Below are positions 26,362-35,389 of a stretch of 64,000 nucleotides of DNA, one piece after another. Each line of letters starts with the position of its first letter. Within the stretch, counting starts at the first letter, position 1. Origin of the DNA: Fibrobacteria bacterium (GTDB lineage: Bacteria; Fibrobacterota; Fibrobacteria; UBA5070); the NCBI GenBank assembly GCA_020633825.1, contig JACKCV010000003.1:124001-188000 (forward strand), read 5' to 3'. The notes beneath the pieces were generated by a model. That model searched no databases. It saw only the letters and a list, made by a program, of their open reading frames with translations, and was not told where the DNA came from. The position numbers and the translations under genes are program-made.

Positions 26362-27123
26362 TCAGGCAGCGCCAGCGGCGATTCCGAGGAAGTCTCCCGC
26401 CTTCAGGGCGGCTCCGCCGATCAATCCGCCATCGATGTCCTTCTGGGCGAGAAGGCCCTTGGCGTTGTCGGGCTTCATGGACCCGCCATACTGGATGGGG
26501 ATGATTTCGGCGACTTCCGAGCCGTAGAGCTCCACCAGGACCTTGCGGATGAAGGCCTGGGCGTCCTGGGCCTGTTCGACGGTGGCGACCTTGCCAGTTC
26601 CGATGGCCCAAACCGGCTCGTAGGCGATGACGGTCTTGGCGGCGTCTTCGGCGGAGATCCCCGCGTAGGCGCCTTTCAACTGGCGCTCGTTGACGGCATC
26701 GGTCTGCCCGGCTTCACGCTCCGACAGGAGTTCGCCGATGCAGACGATGGGAAGCAGTCCGTGCTTGAGGGCTTGCTTGGTCTTCTTGTTCACCGTCTCA
26801 TCGGTTTCCCCGAAGAATTGCCGCTGCTCGGAGTGACCGATGATCACGTACTTGACGCCGGCGGAAACGAGCATGGAGGCCGAGATCTTGCCGGTGAAAG
26901 CGCCGGATTCCTCCCAGTGGAGATCCTGGGCACCCAAGGCGACCCGGGTGCCTGCGACGACCTTCGCGACCTCGGTCAGGCACACGAACGTGGGGCAAAC
27001 CACGAGATCCACGGAAGCGGGAGCTTCGGCGGCTTGAGCCACGACGGCTTTCGCCAACTCGACGGCCTCGGGGACGGTCTTGTTCATCTTCCAGTTGCCA
27101 GCGATCACGATACGACGAGTCAT
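26362..27123 (-). CDS. tpiA: Triosephosphate isomerase
   Basis: 253 residues, standard length. Catalytic residues are in place: Lys in AGNWKMNK, His in IIGHSEQRQFF, Glu in IAYEPVWAIGTGKVA, and the phosphate loop YGGSMKPDN. Interconverts DHAP and glyceraldehyde-3-phosphate. Monocistronic; the 3' side carries the conserved element and a repeat array instead of an ordinary terminator. Confidence 0.97.
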   Translation of the reverse strand: MTRRIVIAGNWKMNKTVPEAVELAKAVVAQAAEAPASVDLVVCPTFVCLTEVAKVVAGTRVALGAQDLHWEESGAFTGKISASMLVSAGVKYVIIGHSEQRQFFGETDETVNKKTKQALKHGLLPIVCIGELLSEREAGQTDAVNERQLKGAYAGISAEDAAKTVIAYEPVWAIGTGKVATVEQAQDAQAFIRKVLVELYGSEVAEIIPIQYGGSMKPDNAKGLLAQKDIDGGLIGGAALKAGDFLGIAAGAA

Positions 27124-27272
27124 TGGAACTCCCGGGCGGTGGCGCCCTCTCGACTTGGGTGGATTGGATGGTGGAGCGGGAGCTCAAAGATAGGTCTTGG
27201 TTCCACGGCTGTCCGACATCTAGACTTTGGAGGCCCCCCGATTCCACGCACCTCGTTCCACGGAGATTTCCC

Positions 27273-27926
27273 ATGAAGGCCCTGAGTCGGATGTTCCTCC
27301 TTGCCTCGGCGATGCTCGCGGTCGCCTCCTGCGGAGACTCGAGCACATCTCCCATGCACCACGAGGATCCCGTGCCGGGAGACGACTTCTCCGACATCTC
27401 CTCGATGGGACATTTCCTCGCCAACTCCGCCCCTTGGACCGTGCAGGCGGGCGCCATGTCCTGCCGCGGTGCCACGGGTCAATCCTACCTCATCCGCGAC
27501 AACGTGCGTTTCCGCAACGGATGGGTCGAGGTGGAGGTCGACTCGGTGGACGACGGCGGGATCGCCGCGCGCGTCCAGGACACGCAGAACCTGATCCTCC
27601 TGGCCTTGCACGACAATTCCGGACCTTTCGCCTCGCGTCTGCAATCGCGCGTCCAGCTCTGGATCGTCAAGAACGGCAGATACCGTCAGATCGACAGTTC
27701 CGCCTTCGATTGGCCGCGCGGCACCAAGGCCACTGCCCGGCTTCATGTGGTGGCCGACACCATCGAAGCCTGGATGAACGGCGTCAGGGTGTGCCGGAAG
27801 GTCGACACCACCATCAGGGATTCGGGCGCCATCGCCCTGCGCCACCTGGGGACGGAATCCGACCCGAATTTCACCCGTCCGACCATGATCAGCCACTACC
27901 TCTCCCTGCACTGGTCGCCGCAGTAG
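27273..27926 (+). CDS. Lipoprotein with concanavalin-like/LamG-like domain
   Basis: 217 residues from ATG 27273, GGAGA upstream. Lipobox LAVASCG; the mature part is beta-rich (VRFRNGWVEVEVDSVDDGG, QNLILLALHDNSG, VADTIEAWMNGVRVC) and reads as a jelly-roll sugar- or protein-binding domain of the LamG/concanavalin kind. No catalytic residues recognised. Divergent from tpiA, convergent with the ABC transporter operon. Confidence 0.65.
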   Translation: MKALSRMFLLASAMLAVASCGDSSTSPMHHEDPVPGDDFSDISSMGHFLANSAPWTVQAGAMSCRGATGQSYLIRDNVRFRNGWVEVEVDSVDDGGIAARVQDTQNLILLALHDNSGPFASRLQSRVQLWIVKNGRYRQIDSSAFDWPRGTKATARLHVVADTIEAWMNGVRVCRKVDTTIRDSGAIALRHLGTESDPNFTRPTMISHYLSLHWSPQ

Positions 27927-27987
27927 CCTCACCCGGCCCACCCGTACGGGAAGCCCTCCCGTTGCGGAGGGAGCCATCCGGTGCTGC

Positions 27988-28926
27988 TCAGCGAGGCAGG
28001 AAGGCGCGGCTCCAGGCCTTGGACGGATCGACCTTGCCCTTGGGGATCACCCCCATTTCGACCAGCTGGGCGGCCAAGTCGTCCCATCTGGCGGCGGTCA
28101 TGATTCCCAATCCCAGGGAATCCGTGTCCGCGTTCCGGCAGAGCTTGAGCAATTCCTGGTGTCCGAATTGGAGAACCGGCAGATCCACCTGCGAATTCAC
28201 CGCGCGAATGGCGGCATTGGCGGCCTCGGGATGCTGGAGGTAGCGACCCCATCCCTGCTGACTGGCCCGGACGACCTTCTTGACCAGATCGGGGCGTTCC
28301 TTCAAGGTCTTCTCGGAGACCACCAGGACGCTGGTGTAGGGATTGTAGCCGAGATCCGAAACCAGGAGGTTGACCGGCTTGGCCCCCTTCTGCTGGGCGA
28401 CGAACGGTTCGGAGATTCCGTAGGCCTGCTGGGCGAAGGTGGAGTCGGCCACGAAAGGAGCGACCGATCCGCCATAGGGGACGAACCTCACCCCCTCCAG
28501 GGGCAATTTCCGCTTCAGGAAATTCGCGAAGGGTGCCTGGGGTTCGATGGCGAGCGTGAGGTTCCGCAGGTCGGACAGTTTCCGGATGCCCGATCCCTGG
28601 TGCACCATGATCACCCGAGGGGATGTCTGGATGGGCGCCAGGACGGCGACGACCGGCACCCCTTGCGAACGGGCGATCAGGACTTCATCGGCGTTGGACA
28701 CGCCGAAGTCCACCCGACCGGTGGCCACCTGCTGCAGGACGGGCGCACCGGGGCCACCGGGAAGGAGCTTGACCTCCACTCCCGCGTCGGCGTAGAGGTT
28801 GGCGGCCTGGGCGGCGAAGAACCCCGCGTGCTCGGCCTCGGGAAACCAGTTGAGGGCGATGGTGGTCGCTGCGCGGGAAATGCCGGCGGCTGCCAGGACG
28901 GCCAGGACCAGGGAAGGTATTCTCAT
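27988..28926 (-). CDS. ABC transporter substrate-binding protein, NMT1/THI5 family
   Basis: 312 residues with signal peptide MRIPSLVLAVLAAAGISRA. The NMT1/THI5 pattern is seen as LNWFPEAEHAGFFAAQAANLY and the hinge GVSNADEVLIARSQGVPVVAV. Family members bind the thiamine pyrimidine moiety (ThiY-like), or alkanesulfonates and nitrate in sister groups. thiC in the same window favours a thiamine-precursor role, but there is no riboswitch at this operon. Third gene of the ATPase-permease-binding protein operon. Confidence 0.82.
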   Translation of the reverse strand: MRIPSLVLAVLAAAGISRAATTIALNWFPEAEHAGFFAAQAANLYADAGVEVKLLPGGPGAPVLQQVATGRVDFGVSNADEVLIARSQGVPVVAVLAPIQTSPRVIMVHQGSGIRKLSDLRNLTLAIEPQAPFANFLKRKLPLEGVRFVPYGGSVAPFVADSTFAQQAYGISEPFVAQQKGAKPVNLLVSDLGYNPYTSVLVVSEKTLKERPDLVKKVVRASQQGWGRYLQHPEAANAAIRAVNSQVDLPVLQFGHQELLKLCRNADTDSLGLGIMTAARWDDLAAQLVEMGVIPKGKVDPSKAWSRAFLPR

Positions 28927-28942
28927 GGTGTGCTCCGTGGAG

Positions 28943-29722
28943 TCAATGATGGGAGGGAGGGGTCTGCAGACGAGCCAGCAACAAGCTGGAAGTGGCACCG
29001 ACCGCGAGGAAGACGAGGAGCCCCAGGAAGGTCGAAGCCCCGACGGAGGCGAAGAGCAATTCCGTCTTCATCTGTGCGGCGGACATCTGGACCAGGTATC
29101 CGAGTCCGGGACGGGACGCTCCGTATCCGGCGAAGAATTCCCCGACGATGGCCCCGATCACGGTGAGTCCTGCCGACACCCTCGCGCCCGCCACCAGGAA
29201 GGGGACGCTGTGCGGCAGCCGCAGGAGCAGGAGTTCCTGCCACCGCGCGGCCCTGCACAGGCGGAACAGCTCCAGCAGGGAGGGATCGATGCGACTCATG
29301 CCTTCCACCCCGTTGGAGAGGATGGGGAATACGCTGAGCAGGAAGGATACCAGGACGATGCTCGCGAAACCCGGGCCGCTCCAAAGGACGATCAGCGGTG
29401 CGATGGCCACGATGGGGACGGTCTGGAGGAAGATCGCCCAGGGGTACAGGCTGTCCCGGATCCAGCGAGCCTGGGAGAAGAGGATCGCCCCGAGGGTTCC
29501 GGCCACCAAGGAAAGAGCGAAACCTGTCGCGGCACCAGCCAGGGTCGCCAGCGTCGCGGGAACCAGGTCGGAACGTGCATCCCAGGAGGCGACAAGGACG
29601 TCCCCCGGTGAGGGGACGAGGTAGGAGGGAACGGAGAACCAGCGGACAGCCAGGTGCCAAGCCACCAGGAAGAGGACCATGGACCCCGCCGGCGGAAGCA
29701 AGCGCAGAATGTGACGCTTCAT
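28943..29722 (-). CDS. ABC transporter permease (SsuC/ThiX type)
   Basis: 259 residues, six predicted membrane helices, with the coupling loop LFRLCRAARWQELLLLRLPHSVP-like EAA motif and VSAGLTVIGAIVGEFFAG. BPD_transp_1 family. The ATG overlaps the ATPase stop (ATGA); 16 bp separate it from the binding-protein gene. Confidence 0.87.
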   Translation of the reverse strand: MKRHILRLLPPAGSMVLFLVAWHLAVRWFSVPSYLVPSPGDVLVASWDARSDLVPATLATLAGAATGFALSLVAGTLGAILFSQARWIRDSLYPWAIFLQTVPIVAIAPLIVLWSGPGFASIVLVSFLLSVFPILSNGVEGMSRIDPSLLELFRLCRAARWQELLLLRLPHSVPFLVAGARVSAGLTVIGAIVGEFFAGYGASRPGLGYLVQMSAAQMKTELLFASVGASTFLGLLVFLAVGATSSLLLARLQTPPSHH

Positions 29723-30471
29723 GGTCCCCTCCCTCCGAGCGCACGGGAGATCTCCCTGGCAAGGAGGGCGGCTCGGGGATCGGTCCTCCATTCCGGATCC
29801 CGCTCCGTCGGCTCCGGGATCCGGACTTGGGAAAGGGCCCGAGCCGGTCGGGAGGAGAGGCAGAGGACTCGATCGGACAGGTACACCGCCTCGGGAACGT
29901 TATGGGTGACGAACAAGGTCGTGAACCCCTCCTGGGCGCGCAAGGAGAGGAGATCCTCCTGAAGACGCGATCGCGTGAGGTCATCCAGGGCCGCGAAGGG
30001 CTCATCCATCAGAAGCAGTCCAGGTCGGCCGGAGAGCGCCCGGGCGATGGAGACCCTCATCCGCATTCCGCCGGACAGCTGGGAGGGGTACCGGCGCGCC
30101 TGGTCCTTCAATCCAACCAGCTCCAAGAGCTCTTCCACCCTCCGTCGCCGATCGGCTCGTTTCTCCCCGGAGATCTCCCCCGGCAGAGCCACGTTGTCGG
30201 CAACGGTCCGCCACGGCAGCAGGACCGGGCTCTGGAAGACGAATCCGACACCACGGGCGGGATCCCGGCGTATGGCTCCGGAAGTCGGTTCCAGCAATCC
30301 GGCCACAAGACGGAGCAGAGTCGACTTCCCGCATCCCGAAGGTCCCACCAGGGAAACGAATTCGCCCGGCAACAAATCCAGATCCATTTTCGAGATGGTT
30401 CCGGTTCCATCGGGGAACGAATGGCTCAAGCCTTCGATCACGGCGACGAGCTGTTGCGATTGAGTCTCCAT
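29719..30471 (-). CDS. ABC transporter ATP-binding protein (SsuB/ThiZ type)
   Basis: 250 residues with Walker A GPSGCGKST, signature LSGGMRMRVSIARAL, Walker B LLMDEPFAALD and H-loop FVTHNVPEA. First gene of the three-gene uptake operon. It starts 63 bp after the stop of the hybrid kinase gene on the same strand, so read-through from that gene is possible; no riboswitch or separate promoter was recognised in the gap. Confidence 0.9.
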   Translation of the reverse strand: METQSQQLVAVIEGLSHSFPDGTGTISKMDLDLLPGEFVSLVGPSGCGKSTLLRLVAGLLEPTSGAIRRDPARGVGFVFQSPVLLPWRTVADNVALPGEISGEKRADRRRRVEELLELVGLKDQARRYPSQLSGGMRMRVSIARALSGRPGLLLMDEPFAALDDLTRSRLQEDLLSLRAQEGFTTLFVTHNVPEAVYLSDRVLCLSSRPARALSQVRIPEPTERDPEWRTDPRAALLAREISRALGGRGP

Positions 30472-30534
30472 CCTGCACCTCAATGTACGCCTTGAACAGC
30501 CGCGGAACGAGGTTGGTCGGTGCGAGGGCGACTT

Positions 30535-33492
30535 CTAGGACTCCAGTCGGCGGTCGTGGACCAATTCGTCGAGCCTCGATGCGAGGTCGGAGAGCAGGAA
30601 AGGCTTGACGTGGAAATCGTCGGCACCCGCCTGCAGGCAACGCAGGCGCTCTTCCGGGAGCGCAGCACCGGTCAAGACGATCACGGCCAACCTCCGGCCC
30701 TTGGGCAATTGGCGCAGTCGTCGAACCAGTTCGACGCCGTCGACCCCGGGAAGTCCAAGATCGGTGACCACCGCATCGGGCATCCCGGTCGAGATGATTT
30801 GCAGGGCTTCTTCGGCTGATCCCGCTCCGAAAGCCTCCCATCCAAGCGCTTCGAAGTATTCCACGCACAATTCGCGCAGGTCCTTCTGGTCGTCGACCAC
30901 GAGCAAGCTTCGACCGGTGGCATCGGAGGGAGCCGGAGGCCCCACCGACTCCTCGTCCAGGGGGATGGACTCCGACCGCGGCAGGGTCAATTCGAAGACC
31001 GCCCCCCCTCCCTCCCGGTTGCGGTAGACGAGATCCCCCCGCATCGCCTGGGCGAGCTGACGCGACAAGGCGAGCCCCAGTCCGGTACTCGCACGCGGAT
31101 CCTTCTCCGGGCCGAACCGTTCGAAGGGCATGAAGAGGCGCGAAACCATTTCCTCCGCGATTCCGTCTCCCCTGTCGCTGACCAGGATCCGAACCGTTTC
31201 GGCATCGGCATCGATCCCGATCTCCACCTCCCCCTTGCCGTGGCGGATGGCGTTGGCGACCAGGTTCGTCAATATCTGTCTCAACCGGAGGGGATCCGCG
31301 AGGACGGCTCCATCCGCTCCCCGCGCCCCGTCGCGAATCAGTTTCACCTTTCCGTCGGCGATCTGTGGTCCGACCAGTTCCAGGGCCTGGTCGAGGATTC
31401 GATCCGTTCGGCAGGGAATGGGGTTGATGGGAAGTTTTCCGGCTCGCCCCCGGGTGAAGTCGAGGATGTCCTGGATCAGGGAGAGCAGATGACGCCCGTT
31501 CCGTTCCACCATCGACAGCCTGCGTGCCATGGGAGCGAGTACCGGACCATCGACCCCTTCCTTGACCGCCTCCACGCCGGCCAGAACCGCCGAGAGCGGT
31601 GTGCGCAGTTCGTGGCTCATCTGCGCCAGGAAACTTTCCCGGGTGGATAACGCCTCGCGAAGCTTCCCGTTGGCGGCTTCGAGGTCTTCGGTCCGCTCGG
31701 CCACCCGCACCTCCAACTCCTCGCGAGCCGCCTCCAGGATGGCACGGCGTCGATGTTCCTCCACATGCCAACGGGAAGCGGCATCCGCGAGAGGAATCGC
31801 CACTCCAAGCAGGGCGCGGATGGTTTCGACATCGTGCGCCGACCAGGAGTCCGGGCTCCAACGAGGACCCAGGGTCAGGATTTCCCTTCCTCCGGAAGGA
31901 CAGGGCAACGACATCAGAACGCAGGACTCGACGTCGGGGGGCACGTCCCCCACCTCGGCTCCGGGAAGTTCGAATCCAGCCATCAGACCCCCGTGGGAAT
32001 CGATGCTTTCCAGGATCCTCCTCTGTGCGGACCAGATCCACTCGTCCTCCCCCTGGTAGGGGATGCGACGATTCCAGTCCACCTCGAACAGGGAGTGGAC
32101 ACGGGTGCCGAAAGTCAGGGACAGCGTCTCCCCCAGTGCCTGCCCGAGCGTGCGACCTGCCGCGAGTTTGTCCACCAGGCTCGGCAGTTCCCGTCGGAGA
32201 TTCTCCAGCTCGATCCCCGGCGTCCGACCTGCATGCAGGTACTTCCGGCGGAACTTGTTCCAGACGAAGAAAACCCCCAGCAACACCACGATCTGGGGAA
32301 GATCCACCCGATGCGGAGCATCCCAAAGGAAGGTCACCGCGTACAGGCTCGCGATTTCGGCGGCCACCAGGAGGGCCGCCCCTCCCACCCGCAGCAAACC
32401 GCCATCGAAGAGATCCGAAATGGTGAACAGGCGCCACCTCCGGATCGCCAGCCCGATGGTCACGGGGAACGCGACAGACCCCAAGGCGGTGATCTCCTGG
32501 GGTATGGAGGGCCACCCCAGGACCAGGGGGACCTCCGTGAGCAACAGGTAGGGGAGCACTCCCAGGGCGAATCCCAGGAAGACCCACTGGATCTGGTGTC
32601 GATGGACCGCTTGTTTCGAACGAGTGAAGACCGCCGCGAGGACCAACAGGAAGGCCACATTCAACAATGCGGAGGCACCATAGGAAAGATGGATGGGACC
32701 CGGTGCCCATCGAAGGAATTGCCCGAACACGAGGAAACAACCGACGGCGACGAACGCCGCGCGCACCCTCTGCGGCCGCTTCCTGATCCAGGCGATCGAT
32801 TCGGGGAACACCATGGAGAACCACAGGGCCGCGAGCGAACTCACCGACGATGCCATGTGGTTCACTCGTTGCATCCAAATCTGGGAAGCCATAGGCCCGG
32901 ACAGTTCCCGCTCCACGATCACGGCCATGGTGAACAGGAGGATCGATACCGACGTCGCGGCAAGGACGAGCACAGCGGATTGCTCGGTCTGCACCTTCCG
33001 CGCCACCAGGAACGCCACCAGCAACCAGGCCAGCGCCAACAGGCTCGGCAAGCCCAATCGACGGACAACAACCCTCCAAGGCATCCAGCCGGACACGATT
33101 TCCACCACCACTCGCCCACCTGGACGCGACAGTCCCAAGGAAGTCGAGACGTTCCGATGGAGCGCTTCCCGCAATCGAGCTTGTCCTTCCCAGTATCGGT
33201 CCACGCTCGCCCAGGAAGTGCTCTGGTCATGATCGGCGAGGAACGATTGCCAGAGGATCGCCTTTCCCCCGACCTCCGTCAGGGTGTCTCCGACCACCAC
33301 CCCCGCTTCCTCGGCAGGGCTCCCCGGATCGATCGCGACCACCAAGGCCGTGGTATCGACGAGATCCACATGGATTCCGACCCAAGGCGAGGCCCTCAGG
33401 TGTCCCAAAGCCCACCCGAGAACCCCCAAGGAAGCCAGCACCGAAAGGATCATCCCCCATCGGAACACTTCCCTCTGCAGAAAAGAAGACAT
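30535..33492 (-). CDS. PDZ-containing seven-helix hybrid histidine kinase
   Basis: About 985 residues from ATG 33492. Order: one membrane helix (~10-30); an extracytoplasmic PDZ domain (~45-125, VVAIDPGSPAEEAGVVVGDTL); seven or eight membrane helices to ~400; a GAF-like region (~430-580); coiled coil LEVRVAERTEDLEAANGKL; H-box LAQMSHELRTPLSAVL; ATPase domain (NLVANAIRHG, DRGDGIAEE, STGLGLALSRQ); receiver (LLVVDDQKDLREL, AVVTDLGLPG, HVKPF). All key residues are present and no output domain follows. Upstream of it lies the 1.7-kb repeat array. Confidence 0.85.
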   Translation of the reverse strand: MSSFLQREVFRWGMILSVLASLGVLGWALGHLRASPWVGIHVDLVDTTALVVAIDPGSPAEEAGVVVGDTLTEVGGKAILWQSFLADHDQSTSWASVDRYWEGQARLREALHRNVSTSLGLSRPGGRVVVEIVSGWMPWRVVVRRLGLPSLLALAWLLVAFLVARKVQTEQSAVLVLAATSVSILLFTMAVIVERELSGPMASQIWMQRVNHMASSVSSLAALWFSMVFPESIAWIRKRPQRVRAAFVAVGCFLVFGQFLRWAPGPIHLSYGASALLNVAFLLVLAAVFTRSKQAVHRHQIQWVFLGFALGVLPYLLLTEVPLVLGWPSIPQEITALGSVAFPVTIGLAIRRWRLFTISDLFDGGLLRVGGAALLVAAEIASLYAVTFLWDAPHRVDLPQIVVLLGVFFVWNKFRRKYLHAGRTPGIELENLRRELPSLVDKLAAGRTLGQALGETLSLTFGTRVHSLFEVDWNRRIPYQGEDEWIWSAQRRILESIDSHGGLMAGFELPGAEVGDVPPDVESCVLMSLPCPSGGREILTLGPRWSPDSWSAHDVETIRALLGVAIPLADAASRWHVEEHRRRAILEAAREELEVRVAERTEDLEAANGKLREALSTRESFLAQMSHELRTPLSAVLAGVEAVKEGVDGPVLAPMARRLSMVERNGRHLLSLIQDILDFTRGRAGKLPINPIPCRTDRILDQALELVGPQIADGKVKLIRDGARGADGAVLADPLRLRQILTNLVANAIRHGKGEVEIGIDADAETVRILVSDRGDGIAEEMVSRLFMPFERFGPEKDPRASTGLGLALSRQLAQAMRGDLVYRNREGGGAVFELTLPRSESIPLDEESVGPPAPSDATGRSLLVVDDQKDLRELCVEYFEALGWEAFGAGSAEEALQIISTGMPDAVVTDLGLPGVDGVELVRRLRQLPKGRRLAVIVLTGAALPEERLRCLQAGADDFHVKPFLLSDLASRLDELVHDRRLES

Positions 33493-33562
33493 GGACCCTG
33501 ATCGTACCACTTCTCCTCACCCGCCCTGCCACACCTCCCCGATCCCAATCCCCGACCCCACG

Positions 33563-35219
33563 CGTCGCCGCCAACACCGCGCGACCTCACTCCCTCCGCC
33601 AACCGCCTTCAAGGTCGCGAGCCTGTGTCCTGCGCGCGGCCAGCGAAGCGTCGCCGCCAACACCGCGCGACCTCACTCCCCCACCAACCGCCTTCAAGGT
33701 CGCGAGCCTGTGTCCTGCGCGCGGCCAGCGAAGCGTCGCCGCCAACACCGCGCGACCTCACTCCCTCCGCCAACCGCCCCTCCGGTCGCGAGCCTGCGCC
33801 CTCCCCCACGGCCAGCGAAGCGTCGCCGCCAATTCCGCGCGACCTCGCTCCCTCCGCCAACCGCCTTCACGGTCGCGAGCCTGTGTCCTGCGCGCGGCCA
33901 GCGAAGCGTCGCCGCCAACACCGCGCGACCTCACTCTCTCCGCCAACCGCCTTCACGGTCGCGAGCCTGTGTCCTGCGCGCGGCCAGCGAAGCGTCGCCG
34001 CCAACACCGCGCGACCTCACTCCCCACCAACCGCCTTCAAGGTCGCGAGCCTGGGCCCTCCCCCGCGGCCAGCGAAGCGTCGCCGCCAACACCGCGCGAC
34101 CTCACTCCCCCACCAACCGCCTTCAAGGTCGCGAGCCTGGGCCCTCCCCCGCGGCCAGCGAAGCGTCGCCGCCAACACCGCGCGACCTCACCCCCACCAA
34201 CCGCCTTCAAGGTCGCGAGCCTGGGCCCTCCCCGCGGCCAGCGAAGCGTCGCCGCCAACACCGCGCGACCTCACTCCCCACCAACCGCCTTCAAGGTCGC
34301 GGAGCCTGCGCCCTCCCCACGGCCAGCGAAGCGTCGCCGCCAATTCTGCGCGACCTCCCGCCCTCCGCCAACCGCCTTCACGGTCGCGAGCCTGTGTCCT
34401 GCGCGCGGCCAGCGAAGCGTCGCCGCCAACACCGCGCGACCTCACTCCCCCACCAACCGCCTTCAAGGTCGCGAGCCTGCGCCCTCCCCCACGGCCAGCG
34501 AAGCGTCGCCGCCAACACCGCGCGACCTCCTCCCCCACCAACCGCCTTCAAGGTCGCGAGCCTGGGCCCTCCCCACGGCCAGCGAAGCGTCGCCGCCAAC
34601 ACCGCGCGACCTCACTCCCCCACCAACCGCCTTCAAGGTCGCGAGCCTGTGTCCTGCGCGCGCGGCCAGCGAAGCGTCGCCGCCAACACCGCGCGACCTC
34701 ACCTCCCCACCAACCGCCTTCAAGGTCGCGAGCCTGTGTCCTGCGCGCGGCCAGCGAAGCGTCGCCGCCAATTCCGCGCGACCTCACTCCCCCACCAACC
34801 GCCTTCACGGTCGCGAGCCTGCGCCCTCCCCCACGGCCAGCGAAGCGTCGCCGCCAACACCGCGCGACCTCACTCCCCCACCAACCGCCTTCACGGTCGC
34901 GAGCCTGCGCCCTCCCCCGCGGCCAGCGAAGCGTCGCCGCCAACACCGCGCGACCTCACTCCCCCACCAACCGCCTTCACGGTCGCGAGCCTGCGCCCTC
35001 CCCCACGGCCAGCGAAGCGTCGCCGCCAACACCGCGCGACCTCCCTCTCTCCGCCAACCGCCCCTCCGGTCGCGAGCCCACGACCAGACTCCCCCTCCGC
35101 AGGTTTCGAGATACCTCAACCAGCGGAGTCGCCGCCAAATCCGCGCGACCTCGCCGCCCCCACAAACCGCCCCCTCGGTCGCGAGCCTGTGTCCTGCGCG
35201 CGGCCAGCGAAGCGTCGCC
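33563..35219. repeat. Tandem array of ~86-bp units, about 19 copies
   Basis: The landmark GCGAAGCGTCGCCGCC recurs every 84-88 bp from 33641 to about 35207. A typical unit then reads CACCGCGCGACCTCACTCC, a variable CCACC/CTCCGCC stretch, AACCGCCTTCAAGGTCGCGAG, and one of three tails (TGTCCTGCGCGCGGCCA, GCGCCCTCCCCCACGGCCA or GGGCCCTCCCCCGCGGCCA). Tails and single-base variants (CAACACC/CAATTCC, CAAGG/CACGG) are shuffled between units. The penultimate copy near 35077-35140 is divergent. Indels break every frame, so the huge open frames are spurious. Confidence 0.95.
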
Positions 35220-35228
35220 GCCCATTCC

Positions 35229-35270
35229 GCCAAGAAACAGAAGACTCCGCGCTCGAAGAGCCGCGGAGTC
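35229..35270 (-). terminator. Probable intrinsic terminator of the pgk transcript
   Basis: GACTCCGCG (35243-35251) pairs perfectly with 35262-35270, extended inside by CTC/GAG around GAA. On the minus strand it is followed by TTCTGTTTCTTG. It lies between the conserved element and the repeat array, so the element would be kept in the pgk 3'UTR and the array left out. Confidence 0.6.
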
Positions 35271-35292
35271 CACCGAACCTCGGGACGTTCGC

Positions 35293-35385
35293 GCGAGCGG
35301 GATGCAGACGACCCGCCCCGACCCCCGAAGGCGTGCCAAGGCACGCCGAGCGGGGAAGGAAGGGGAGTATGCGCCCGCGCAGCCG
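35293..35385 (-). repeat. Conserved ~92-bp element, copy B, directly after the pgk stop
   Basis: Same ends as copy A at 26270-26360. Central stem GGCGTGCC (35330-35337) with GGCACGCC (35340-35347) is perfect; relative to copy A, several stem bases differ on both sides so that pairing is kept. A GAA/GAG internal loop and outer C/G-rich arms surround it in both. It begins four bases after the pgk stop codon. Confidence 0.85.
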
Positions 35386-35389
35386 AACG

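Noticed and set aside
30472..30534. TPP riboswitch in front of the NMT1/THI5-type transporter operon
   Set aside because: Only 63 bp between the genes and no CTGAGA or ACCC core.
33563..35219. CRISPR array
   Set aside because: Units are contiguous with no unique spacers of constant length, are too long, and there are no cas genes.
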